DNA of 64,000 nucleotides. It comes from Cryptomeria japonica. Lineage: Eukaryota > Streptophyta > Pinopsida > Cupressales > Cupressaceae. The stretch is from the NCBI RefSeq assembly GCF_030272615.1, contig NC_081410.1, positions 284,395,957-284,459,956 of the forward strand, given 5' to 3'. Under the pieces are notes generated by a model. The model made no database searches. It was given only the letters and a program-made list of their open reading frames with translations, and had not been told where the DNA came from. A program made the translations under genes and the position numbers. Below, in pieces: positions 33,475 to 44,815 of the stretch; the first letter of the stretch is position 1, and each line of letters begins with the position of its first letter.

Positions 33475-34263
33475 GAGAGATGCAGGGAATATGGAGTTTC
33501 ATTAAATCCCAAGAAGAGCATATTTGTTGTTCATGAAGGCAAGTTGTTGGGATATATTATTTCAAAGCATGGGATTTCAATAGATCCCAAGAAGATCACA
33601 ACCATACTTGCATTGCCATTACCAACACATAAGAAGGAACTCTAGAGTTTCATAGGTAGGATTAACTTTATCAGAAGGTTTATTCCTAATATTACAACAT
33701 TGATGCAACCACTTATAGACATGCCTAAGAAAAACATTCCTTTTCAATGGATTAAGGAAGGTAAGAATGATTTTGAAGAAATTAAAGAAGCAATTACAAC
33801 AGCCCCTACTCTCATTAGTCCTTATTTTAATAAAGATTTTATTCTATATTCTTTTGGGAGTGAAGATACTATTTTTGCAATGTTGTGTCAACAAAATGAT
33901 GAAGCCTTAGAATAGCCACTTGCTTTCTTTAGCCACATTTTGCATGATTATGAGACTAGATACTCATTTGTAGAAAAACATGTGTTAGCAGTAATAAGTA
34001 GCCTTAAGAAATTTAGGCACATGCTCTCTAACAATAAGATTCAGCTTATGGTTGCTCATCATATAGTGAAAGAGTTTTTGCTCAGCAAAGACATAAATGA
34101 CAAAAGGGCGGGTTGGATTACTAAGGCAATGGAATATGACATATCTATCAAGGTAACCAAGCTAGTTAGAGGCAAGGGTTTATGTGAAAAACTTGTTGGA
34201 AGTATACAAAATAGTAAAGAAGTGGAGAAACAAGTTGACGTGGTGTTTAATAATGAAGAATGA
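33475..34263 (+). pseudogene. E1 reverse transcriptase C-terminus and degenerate RNase H
   Basis: RT resumes with CREYGVSLNPKKSIFVVHEG and KLLGYIISKHGISIDPKK, then stop-SFIGRINFIRRFIPNI (TAG at 33,643 where Gln is usual). The Gypsy RNase H follows with ILYSFGSEDTIFAMLCQQ. The catalytic Asp expected in LYTDAS is Phe. A TAG at 33,913 replaces Gln in E-stop-PLAFFS. YETRYSFVEKHVLAVI holds the Glu region. Loss of the active site fits a Tat-lineage element with a separate RNase H. Confidence 0.87.
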
Positions 34264-35538
34264 CCTGCTGCACCAACTTTTCCAGTCACTTGGAATCAGC
34301 AAATTTCCCATTATTTACAAACTGGTGATTGTCTTGAAGGCTTAGACAGATCAAAACAAAGGTATTTTAGACTACAAGTCATTCCTTATGCTTTAATAGA
34401 TGGTATTTTGTTCAAAAAATTTTATAACAGGGTTCTATTATGATGCATTGAGCCAGATCAGATAGAAAAAGTTCTAAAAGAATTTCATGAAGGACCTACA
34501 AGGGATCACTTTGCAGCAAGAACAACAGCCCTAAAAATTATGAGAGATAGTTATTATTGGCCTGAAATATTTAAGGATGCTCACTCATGGGTAAAGAAAT
34601 GTGGAAAATATTCATTATTTGCAGGTAAACAGAGGCTGGCAGCCTTGCCTTTGCAACCAATCGAAGTAGAGAAGCCTTTTGCAAAGTGGGGGCTTGATTT
34701 TATAGGACCTCTTAATCCACCATCAAGTGTAGGTCACAAATGGATTCTTACAACAACTGATTATTTCACAAAGTGGACAGAAGAAGTTCCATTGAAAGAA
34801 TCTAGTGAATCTTCTATTCTGAATTTCTATCAAGACTTAGTGTCCAAGTTTGGTACCCCATAATCAATCATTTCTAATAATGCTTTAGCTTTTATTAGTA
34901 TTAGAGTTTTAGATTGGTTAGTTAAGAATAATATATATTTGAATACTTCATCTAATTATTACCCTCAGAGAAATGGACAAGCAGAATCAACTAACAATAA
35001 CTTGATCAACATCATTAAGAAGACCATTGTTGAGAATCAAAGAACTTGGCATGAAAAGCTCAAGTTAGCCCTTTGGGCTGATAAAATTACACCAAAGAGA
35101 TCAACAGGTAACTCTCCTTATGTTTTAACTTATGGCAAAGAAGCCAAGTTACCTATTTTAGTTGAATTGCCAACTTTGAATTATGTAAAAGAATTTGAAT
35201 TACTTGAAGAACAACCTATGCAGATTAGGCCTTCTCAGCTTATGTAGTTAGAAGAAACTTCCAGAGAAGCATACAGAAAATTAGAAATTCACCATGCTAA
35301 GATGAAGAGAAACTTTGATGGAAAATCTATACCATGCATATTTAATCAAGGTGATCTTGTTTTCAAGTGGGATGAGTTAAAGAACAAACCTCCTAGGCAT
35401 ACCAAGTTTGATACCATGTGGGATGGTCTATATGTTATCATAGAATGCAAACAACATAATTCTTTCCAGCTTGATAAATTGGATGGAGAAGTGTTGCCAA
35501 TCCCTATCAGTGGGATTCACCTCAAATTATCCTATTGA
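34264..35538 (+). pseudogene. E1 integrase
   Basis: The zinc domain is partial: EFHEGPTRDHFAARTT keeps His, and HSWVKKCGKYS has one Cys but not the second. The catalytic core has WGLDFIGPLNPPSSVG (Asp kept), SIISNNALAF where the family has DNG (second Asp lost), and YPQRNGQAESTNN (Glu kept). A late conserved part reads TPKRSTGNSPYVLTYGKEAK, then KRNFDGKSIPCIFNQGDLV and DGLYVIIECK. It ends at a TGA at 35,536-35,538. With the second Asp lost it could not catalyse strand transfer. Confidence 0.9.
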
Positions 35539-38231
35539 GTACTAACAGTTTTCATAAGTACATAGTAGAATAGTTGCAGTTTTTTCTTTTCAGCAGTTGT
35601 CAAGCTCAGCTATAAGCAAAGTTGTAGTAGTTTAAATTGAATAAGTGCTTTCAAGCACATCACAGTTTGCTTTTTTAGACCATTTTTTGTTTCTACTTTC
35701 CTTAAGTGTTGATTGCATAGTGTGCAGGCTCAACTATATGCAGAGCCTTTGTATTTTTCTTTTCAATTTTGTTTAGAATGCTAAGATGCAGTTCCAGATT
35801 TTGAGAAAGGCAAAATTGACTCAATGCCCAATAGGTATGCTAGGCTACTGGATTCTACTATTTAGAAGGAAAACACCCCTAAGACATCACCAAAAATGTT
35901 ACCAAAATTTTGGACAATGCCAAATTTGGTGCCCTAATGAAGCCTTGCATTCATTTTGAAAAGGTCCAAATCATGAACCAAGAAGAAATGCACTATTTTT
36001 TCTAACTTTTTTGTTTCATGTGTAGATATAGGAAAGTAAGACAACATGTGGGTTAAAATGTGGCTCCCATGAGGGTTGAGCTCAGCATGCAGTAGATCAT
36101 AGAAAAAATATATGTTGTAGATCACATAAACATCTATGCTCCATTGCAAATGAAATTATGTGGCTATTAAAACCTTAAGGCCAAAAGAAACTCAGAGAAA
36201 AATGCAGTCGGCCTGTGTAAAGTTTTACTTGGGCACCAAAGAGGGTTTTGAAAGGCCTTAGAGTTTCCAAGCAGTTTTCAGTCGCCAGGCAAGAGAACCT
36301 TTTATCCCACATTGGCCGCGTGGAGGGATTTTATCATATTTAAATATAAGGTCACATATAAATATAGTGTCAAAGCTTATGGGCTTTTGGCAAGAAGAGG
36401 TAGCTCGTGGCTTGGTGGACCCCATGTGCATGCATTTCAAGGCATCCTAATTTTGTGACCGACTGGCTGGAAGAGACTAAAGAGCGAGCAAGTTTAAGAA
36501 AGATCAATGGTGATCACAAAGATCTAACAACTGTTGCTATGTCACAATGAAAAGATGCACACTGGATTATCATCATAACTTGGCGACTGATGATGTGGCA
36601 GAACAAAGAGTATAAAACCAAGGACAGGTGGTGGTCCACTGGCTGGTGACATGGCATAGATGGGTGACATCAAACAGATCTTGTCCGTGATGAATCCCAT
36701 AAAGGTTTCATCGAAATCTCAGTTCCATCGACATCGAGTAGATCTTGGCCGCGATGAGTCCCAAAAAAGTTTCACCAAAGGCTCAGTTTCAGTGACATAA
36801 TAATATTGACGAAATTGGTAAGTACCTCGCCAAAGGAATACTTTGGCTGAAAGAATGAGATCTGACAGGGCAGGATGCATGGCGGCCCAATAGACATGTG
36901 GTTCCCTTGCGGATCTCATGAGCCAATCAGAGGGTGACACACGATACAAGAGAGAAGATTAGTCGGGGTTAAAGATCGAGTAGATTGAGGTAGATCAACG
37001 GTGATCAAGAAAGATCTGATAGTTGTTGCTATGTCACGATGGGAAGATAATCACCAAATACTCCCCATGATTTGGTGACAAAGCATGTGCCGAAAAGGGA
37101 AAGTTAAAGCTTGAGTAGATCAATGAGATCAACGATAGATCAAGGAAGTTCGGACGGTGGAGTGACATTCTGGAGCAATCCATGACTATCGATGTACCGC
37201 GGATGTGAAGTGCCTAGAACAAATACCCTCATGATAGGTGGCATATCAGTAAGGTGAATGTCAAACAAACCTTGGCTATGATATATCTCTAAATGGTTTC
37301 ACCAAATGCATTGGTTTCATCAAAATAATAGGTATCAATCAAATTGCTATTTCAATGAGACAAAAAATATGTTTGCCGAGGGAGGTAGTTTGGCTGAAAG
37401 ACTGATGCCAAACAAACCAAAGTAAAATGGTGGGCCTGGTGGTGCTAAGGTGGCAAATGAGGCCGTGCTCAGCTAGATCAGGTGGCAAACCAGAGATTGA
37501 CATGTGGCCTAGATATTAAGAGGTGCTGAAGATCGAGTAGTTTGAGGATGGATCAATGGTCGTCACTATACCGCAAGATATAAATGCTTGCTGGTTATCT
37601 CATGCTACTTGGCGACTGATGATGTGGCCATCTAGGTGGAGTCAGAATGAATAAGAATGTGCCACATGGTAGATAGAAGACAAAGAACCATGGGCAGAAC
37701 AAGAGTAAAGATCGAGTAGATTGATCACACCCAATAGTCAGGCAAAAGATCAGACAGTGGTCGCTAAGGTGCTAATGAAAGATGCACACCAGGTTATCAC
37801 TGCGACTTGGTGACAAGGTGGGTCCAGTCTAGATGGTGGTCCAAATGGAAGACAAAGTGGACCCGTGAGAAAATCAGAGGCTAACATGTGGCAGAAAATC
37901 TATAGATGAGCTAATGTCTAAGTCAACCTTGAACTTGAACTTCAAAGTGGTTCACCGTTTCAAAATGGTTCAATGGTTCAAAGTTCAATGGTTAACTGGT
38001 TCAAAGTGGATCACCATTTCTAAATGGTTCAATACTTCAAAGTTCATTAGCATTGCTTGTTCCTGTGGGCCTAGGAAGATAAAAGAAAACAAGCAGACTA
38101 AAAGGCAAGTAGGTTCCTGATAGATCAACGGCCATTGCTATACCACAAGACAAAAATGCTTGATGGATAATCATAGTGACTTAGCGACAAATGGTTGGGG
38201 CCTGCTAAGAAGTAAACAAAAAAATTTAAAT
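35539..38231 (+). repeat. E1 3' untranslated region and U3 part of the 3' LTR
   Basis: No gene. The start of the 3' LTR lies somewhere here but cannot be fixed, because the matching 5' LTR part is outside the window. From about 36,470 a loose module recurs about six times: GATCGAGTAGATTGA, GATCAACGGT, GTTGCTATGTCAC, GATGCACACTGG, TTGGCGACTGATGATG (near 36,490, 36,970, 37,110, 37,530, 37,710 and 38,110). A second short-repeat patch built on GGTTCAAAGT/ATGGTTCAA lies at 37,925-38,045. Confidence 0.65.
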
Positions 38232-39455
38232 GCAAGTGGCCATCGTCAATGCAGATTATCTAGTGGCTAGCAATAATATTAAATTGCACGGTGGACTCAG
38301 AACTGGTTGTTCAAACAGTGAAAAGCCCGCCAAGCAAGGGGATGATTTCTACATGAAAGATTAATGCAATTGATTATCTGAATATGTAAGTGTTACAAAA
38401 TGTTGGAAAGCTCGCAAAACAAGGAGATCATTTCCACAACCATTTTTAATAGAAGTTTTCAACACAAAGAGCAGTTGCCAAGGGATGCATAAGATTTTCT
38501 TAGTGGGATTTGTTTTTAATATAGTCATAGTTCAGTTCATCATGCAACTTTCACATGGGGATAGCTATTTTTTGCATTTAGATATGCAGATTTTTAAACA
38601 GGAGGATCTGTGATAGTTCTTTTGAGCAAAAAAGATTATTATTTTACAGATTATGCATGAGTTTTTATGCCATTTTTGGGGTAGATTCGCCCAAGGCTTT
38701 TCTCATGCAGTGATTTTAGTGTTTTTAAAGGGGATTCATCATGATTTCTATATATTCCTTCACTCTTTCTTTTTTCCCTCTGGTTCTTTCTTTTTTGCAT
38801 TCACATTTTTGCAAAGAAGCATTGTATCTCAACACTTTTTTTAGTTTTCAGCATTGTAATAGAGATTATTTTTAGTTTACAATAGAGAGTTTCAGTTTCC
38901 TTGTCAATTTTTCTTATTTTTCCATTGTCAGATGAATGATTTGATGAAGTTATTGTGATTTAATTCTGAATCCTTATCTTTGTCTCATTTATGCTTTGCA
39001 GAAATAGGAAACTTTCATAGTAAGTTTAGGTTGTGGGTTGTGTTCATTTGGTTTCTATCTCTTTGCATGTTTGTGAAAAATTAATTTTCCTACATGCAGA
39101 AGTTAGATAACTTCTAGCCTTCACATGGAATGATTATGAATTTCATGATCTTATTGGATTCGTGAGATAATTTTTGGTTCTTGTTGTAGCTAGTTATAGT
39201 TTTAGGATAGTAAGTAGAACTACATCATTTTGGTGTGTCACCTCTATTAGGATAGGTTTTTTTCATTACATATGAGATTTTTACCCTTTTCCCACAAAAA
39301 GTTAGTGTAGGAGATCCATCAGAAGAGGAAGTTGGCCTGATCTCCAGAGATTCACCTTCACTTCGAGCAACCCACAGGCTTGAAGGTGTTTCCATGTTTC
39401 ATAGGATTGCTTTTTCTTGAACTTAGCATCACAGGTGCAACCCTCAGTGACAACA
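38232..39455 (+). repeat. E1 3' LTR, part shared with the 5' LTR in the window
   Basis: It is colinear with 1-646 plus 8,225-8,803. The stretch near 38,870-38,890 (GATTATTTTTAGTTTACAAT) is the uninterrupted form of the E2 landing site. It ends CAGTGACAACA at 39,455. Confidence 0.9.
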
Positions 39456-40196
39456 ATTCCTTGACCATGACCTTTCCAATAACCATGATACTTTACAAAG
39501 AGTTCCTACCTCTTATTTATACAAACCCTACTAAGGCCTCAACCAATTAGGTCGGCCACCTAAAGATATTACAATAAGATCATTACATAATTCTTTTTTA
39601 CAATGATATGCCATGTCAGATTAAGATCAAAACAATAATATAAAATCCATAAACCATCTCAAATCATCCAGGTAATGTGTAGAGTACACGCTAGCATGAT
39701 ACCGATCCATAACATAGATAGGTAGTGGACCTATTTTGGGTCTACCATGCCAAAGTGACATCTTCAAGCAATTGAAACGCGATCAATGAATATCTTCAGT
39801 ATCCTGGTATCCATCAAGAAGTTGCACCAACACCACTTATGCATCCTGCCATAATTCCTCAATGAAAGTTTTGTCGGTAAAGCCTTAAAATAGTGTCACT
39901 AAGGGTTTACCAGTATGTATGATAACATCCAATTACCAAGACAACACCAACTGACCACAACATGCTCACGGAGCATATAACACATGAAATCCAATATACT
40001 TCACTGATCCAAACATGCCAAAAGTGCCAATCAGATAATCTCTTCTGCCAGTAACACTAGATTTTATACTGGTAACCTGTTTATTGGTAACCATCCATAT
40101 CAGCTAGTGTAAACTTGTCTATCGATAACAGCTAGTGTTGACATCAATGATAAAACATCAATGCCACACATAATCAATTCATCCATAATGTCAACA
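39456..40196 (-). repeat. E5 Copia 3' LTR, interrupted by E1
   Basis: On the minus strand the LTR begins TGTTGACATTATGG at 40,196, directly after a polypurine tract. It is cut at 39,460 by E1. The missing part should lie left of E1, outside the window. ATTCC (39,456-39,460) is the predicted E1 target duplication. Confidence 0.75.
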
Positions 40197-40562
40197 ATCT
40201 CCCCCTTTAGCATTGATGGTAACACTAGATGTGAAAAATATATAAGTACCAAAAAGTGCCAAAACAAGTCTCCCCCTATGGAAGAAAACCAACAATCAAT
40301 AGATATCCCTCTATAAATGATATCTCTGTAAGGTTCAAAACAATCTCTCTCCCCAATGTATACAACTTTTCTTTTATTTTCACATCAATATCTCTCCACC
40401 TTTGATATCAATGCCAAAAACCTGACAAAAATATCAAAGCAATGATATAAACCTCTGAATCTCAAAGCTGACTACTCCCCTTGAGTAGTAGCACCAGTCA
40501 TCAGTGCCAGAATGAATAATGTTCCTAATAATGCATACCCAACTGATGACAAATTTCATCAA
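40197..40562 (-). promoter_or_regulatory. E5 polypurine tract and 3' untranslated region
   Basis: The minus strand reads CTAAAGGGGGAGAT against the LTR start. The surrounding text (CCATCAATGCTAAAGGGGG) is shared with E4 and E9. Further purine-rich patches occur near 40,268 and 40,393. No gene. Confidence 0.75.
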
Positions 40563-42036
40563 TCAAGTCTCTGTCGGAGGGGCAGAAACCCCTAACCCAT
40601 CTCTCAAGTATTCAAATGATTCCTTAGACAATGGTTTAGTGAATATGTCTGCAATTTGTTCTTTAGTGTTCACATAAACCAATTTGACTTCCTTTGCTTC
40701 TACCTTGTCCTTCAGAAAGTTATACTTTATTGAAATATGCTTAGTCTTAGAGTGAAATACCAAATTCTTAGACATGTCAATAGCTATAGAGTTATCACAA
40801 TAGATCACTACCAGTTCATTACAATTTACCCTAATATCCTTCAACATTTGCTTCATCCACAAAACTTGAGTGCAATTAGTTGCTGCTGCAACATACTCAG
40901 CTTCTGCAGTAGATAAAGAAATGAATGACTATTTTTTTCTCATCCATGAAACTAATTTCTTTCCAAGAAAGAAAGCACTAGAAGTGCTCTTCTTGTCATC
41001 AGTATCACCTACCCAATCTGAGTCAATATATGCACATAAAGTGAAATCATCATTTTTGGAATACCATAAACCATATTTTGTTGTTCCTTGCAAATACCGA
41101 AATATTCTCTTTACTGAATATTCATGATTTTCTTTAGGATTACTTTGATGTCTTGAAATGATACTTACTGCATTCATAATATCAAGTCTAGTTTGAGTTA
41201 GATATAATAGACCACCAATCATAGATTTATACCTTGTCAGATTTACCGATGTAGAAGTATCCTTGATGGATAATTTCTCATTTGTAGTCATAGGAGTACT
41301 TACCGGTTTAGAATTCTCCATACCAAACTTCTTCAACAATTCTCTCAGATACTTAGTTTGACAAATAAAAATCCCTTTGTCAGTTTGAGTAATCTACAAA
41401 CCTAAAAAAAAATTCATTTCACCAATCATGGACGTTTCAAATTCATTTTTTATGTTGTTAGCAAATTCCATGCACAATTTATCTTCTCTTCCAAAAATGA
41501 TATCATCAACAAAAACTTCAATAATCATAATATCATTATCAGTGATCTTATAGTATAGATTATTATCAGCACTACCTTTTAGAAAACCAAGCTTCAAAAG
41601 GTATTTATCCAACCTTGCATACCAAGCTCTAGGAGCTCGTTTCAAATCATATAAAGCTTTCTTCAATCTGCAAACCATATCTTTATCATCTATCAATGAA
41701 AATCCATCATGTTGCTCAATGTAAACTTCTTCCTTAAGCTCACCATTCACAAATGCACATTTGACATCCATTTGATATACCTTATAGTTCTTATAAGTTG
41801 CATAGGCAAGAAATAGTCTAACAACTTCAACTCTAGCTATAGGTGCAAATGTCTCACCATAATCAATTCCTTCCATTTGAGAATATACTTTACAAACCAA
41901 TCTAGCCTTGTTTCTTATAACTTGACCATCCTCATTCAGTTTATTCCTAAAAACCCAGTTAGTTCCAATAACATTCTTATTTGTAGGTCGGGGAACTAAA
42001 GACTAAGTTTCATTCTTTTCTATCTGATCTAATCTG
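40563..42036 (-). pseudogene. E5 Copia reverse transcriptase and RNase H remnant
   Basis: On the minus strand: QIEKNET-stop-SLVPRP, [74 protein letters not shown] and the catalytic FVDDIIFG (41,900-41,394). Then KPVSTPMTTNEKLS, DSDWVGDTDDKKST (41,339-40,929) and IYCDNSIAIDMSKN with IADIFTKPLS (40,862-40,563). It is close to E4 in wording, so it belongs to the same SIRE-like branch. The upstream part (gag, protease, integrase) is missing; the copy stops at the junction with E6 near 42,036. Stops and frame changes break it. Confidence 0.88.
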
Positions 42037-42130
42037 GAAAGGTATGAGGATGAATCTGGAACACAAGGGCTAGATCCCTTTGCACTTTAGGCTCCACTGA
42101 ATCTAGAAAGGTATGAGGATGAATCTGCAA
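42037..42130. repeat. Direct repeat at the E5/E6 junction
   Basis: A unit of about 65 bp is repeated: CTGGAAAGGTATGAGGATGA at about 42,036 and CTAGAAAGGTATGAGGATGA at about 42,101. It lies exactly where Copia text ends and LINE text begins. No target duplication or poly(A) tract of the LINE is obvious. Confidence 0.65.
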
Positions 42131-44815
42131 CATAATTGTTCTTGAGAATGTTCAACATATACACAAAAAGCTCATAAGCTATCCATATTTGTTTAGCAAG
42201 GAGAGCTTTATTAAAAGTTTTTAGAGCTTTAATACCAAGCCCTTACTTTCTCTTTGGTTTACACACTTTATCCCCAAGCAACCAAGGGTAGTCTCTTTTT
42301 TTCTTCAACTCCTGACTAGAGAAATCTCTTCTAGATTCTTTCTAATGCTTTAGCAAATTTAGTCGAGATACCAAATAGACTGAGAGCATATACAGGGAGA
42401 TTCTGGAGAGTAGCTTGAAGAAGTTGCAACTTTCGAGCCTGAGATAAAATGGATCCTTTCCAACCAACAAGTTTTTTGTTGAGTTTGTCAATTAGCATAT
42501 TCTAGAAGGAGTTTGGGGGAGCTAATCCCAAGGGAAGACCTAGATAAGTGGAGGGGAGCATTTCCACCTTGCAACTAATAATTTTAGCAATTCTCTATTG
42601 TCTTATGATCAGAGTGTTCAAGAAGTACATAGCCGATTTGTCCCAATTGACTTGCTGGCCAGTAGCCATAGGATAAGAATTAAGAGCACCTTTAAAGGCA
42701 GCGACCTCCCCAATAGAAGAATATCCCATTAAGATAGCATCATCAACAAACTATTGATGAGAACAAAAAACATTAGTAGAGGAAGGTTGAAGACCTTTGA
42801 TAATTTTATTGACTTTCATATTTCGGATCAGTCTGCTCATGCTCTCCGCTAAGATGGTGAAAAGAATAGGAGATATAGGATCTCCTTGTTTGAGCCCCCT
42901 TGATGATTTAAAGAATTTAGTAGGAGATCCATTAATGAGAATTGAAAACATATGATTAGAGATCAACTCTCTGATAATTTTTATTATCTTCTCATCAAAG
43001 CCAAAAGCCTCCATGATTCTGAAAAGAACTTGCCAATCCACTCTATCATAAGCTTTCACCAGATCCACTTTATCAGAAATCCTTCTTTATTGGTAGCATT
43101 GAGGGAGTGAATATTCTCATGCACAACAATGATTGAGTCCAAAATCTACCTGCGAGGAACAAAACCTTTTTGCTCCTTAGAGATGATGAAGGGGAGGACA
43201 ACCAAAATTCTAGAAGTCAAAACTTTAGATATGATCTTATAGAAGGAGTTACATAGACTTATTGGCTTGAATTTTCCCATTGAATCCACCCCAACCACCT
43301 TAGGAATTAAGGCAATAAAAGTGGAGTTGAATTCCTTAAGGATTCTTCTTGAACCAAAATTTTTTTTTACTGCATTGATCGTGTCTTTTCCCACAATATG
43401 CCAAAATGATTGGAAGAAAAACATAGGGAAGCCATCAGGTCCTGGAGCCTTATCCCCTTGAAAGGAAAAGACAACTTTTTTAATTTCCCCAGCAGAGGGA
43501 ATAGCAGAAAGGGCCTTATTTTGATTAGGATTAATAATCTTGGGGATGATGTCAACTAGATCTTGTTGTTGGGTATAATAAATATCCTTACTATTGGTGA
43601 GGAGCTGAGAAAAGAAACTAACAACTTCATCCCTAATATCATTCTCATTAAGAAGAATTTTGTCCTCGTCAATTAATTTGGAAATTCTGTTCACCACTTT
43701 ATGTTTCAAAGAGGTCATGTGAAAAAAATTAGTGTTTTTGTCCCCAGCCTCCAGCCAAATAGCCCTTGATCTCTGCCTCCAATAGATTTCCTCCCTAGAG
43801 ATGATGTTATGAATTTTGACTAAAACATCATCTTCCTTAGCTTTGGGATACATTTTATAGCCATCCTTTTGTATAGAGTTTTTGATTTGTTCTAATTCCT
43901 CCTTTAGCTTTTTATTAGAGTCAAAAATATCACCAAAGACCTTCTTGTTCCATATCTTAATGTTATCTTTGATGTTTCTTAGTTTTTTAGCAACTTTATA
44001 CATGGCGGTTCCATGCACATCAATACTCCACCAGTTGGCAATGGATTTTTAAAGAGAGGGGTGAGAAATTCACATTTTCTCAAACTAGAAAGGGAAACTC
44101 TATTTACTCTTAATGGAATCAGCAACAAAGGCAATGGGATAATGATCCAAACCAATTCTATTGACAACTGACAGGGAGCATCTATTAGAAAGAATCCAAT
44201 CATTAGTAAGAAGGGATCTATAAAGTCTTACCTAAATGAGGTCTTCACCATCCCTGTGATTAGACCGGGTGTAAGAAGCTCTAGTAAGATCCATATCAAT
44301 AAGAGCATTGACATTGATGAAGTCCATCAAATCAGATTTGATGTCTAGTTGGGCTTGAGTTCCTCTAGATTTATCAGTACCTTGCAGAGGAGTATTGAAA
44401 TCTCCCATCAACACCTAGCTTTTCTTAGGGAAAGATCTTCTTTTCTACTAGATTTTATCCCAAAAATTGCTCCTAGCAGATTTGGAATTAGGGGCATAGA
44501 TATTTGTGTCACCCATTCCTTTCCTTCATAGATGCTTTTAAATTTCATGGATATAATGTTACCATCTTCATCAATCATTTCTCCTACAATAGTTTTCTTG
44601 TTCCAAAATGTAGCCACCCCACCAGATGCCTCATTCGAACTGCTACCACAGACCCCTCCATTTTTAAAGAAGTTTAAATTCTCCACTTTCTCCTTACTCA
44701 TTTTGGTTTCCTGAACCAGGATAATATTTGGCTTATGGTCTCGAATGAAATTCTATAATATATCCTATTTATTGAGACCATTTAGGCCTCTGATATTGCA
44801 TGATATTACCTTCAT
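42131..44815 (-). pseudogene. E6 LINE ORF2: endonuclease and reverse transcriptase
   Basis: ORF2 starts at the ATG at 44,815-44,813: MKVISCNIRGLNG, an apurinic-type endonuclease start, with VQETKMSKEKVENL and MLMGDFNTPLQGTDKSRG (GDFN motif). The RT follows: FHMTSLKHKVVNRISKL, GDKAPGPDGFPMFFFQSFW, PISLCNSFYKIISKVL, DLVKAYDRVDW, GLKQGDPISPILF and the catalytic FVDDA near 42,755. Then GQQVNWDKSAMYF, YLGLPLGLAPP and a C-terminal GLGIKALKTFNKALLAKQIW. This is a plant L1-clade layout. Several frameshifts and stops are present, so it is inactive. Confidence 0.9.

Larger units (their letters stand above)
1..39455 (+). mobile_element. E1: giant Gypsy/Tat-like LTR retrotransposon, 5' end outside window
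   Basis: The segment 1-646 plus 8,225-8,803 aligns end to end with 38,232-39,455 (about 1.22 kb each), so these are the two LTRs of one plus-strand element whose 5' LTR starts left of the window. Between them lie gag (9,060-10,839), protease (22,970-23,468), an extra RNase H (23,497-24,033), RT (24,420-25,015 and 33,475-33,640), a degenerate RNase H (33,641-34,263) and integrase (34,264-35,538). Three later elements interrupt it at 647, 10,971 and 25,021. The 3' LTR ends ...GACAACA at 39,455; the next five bases (ATTCC, 39,456-39,460) should recur just left of the 5' LTR. Every coding part has stops or frameshifts, so the copy is dead. Confidence 0.88.

Noticed and set aside
35934-36949. Short minus-strand frames in the 3' non-coding part of E1
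   Set aside because: There is no similarity, no codon bias and no conservation in the visible LTR copy; chance frames.
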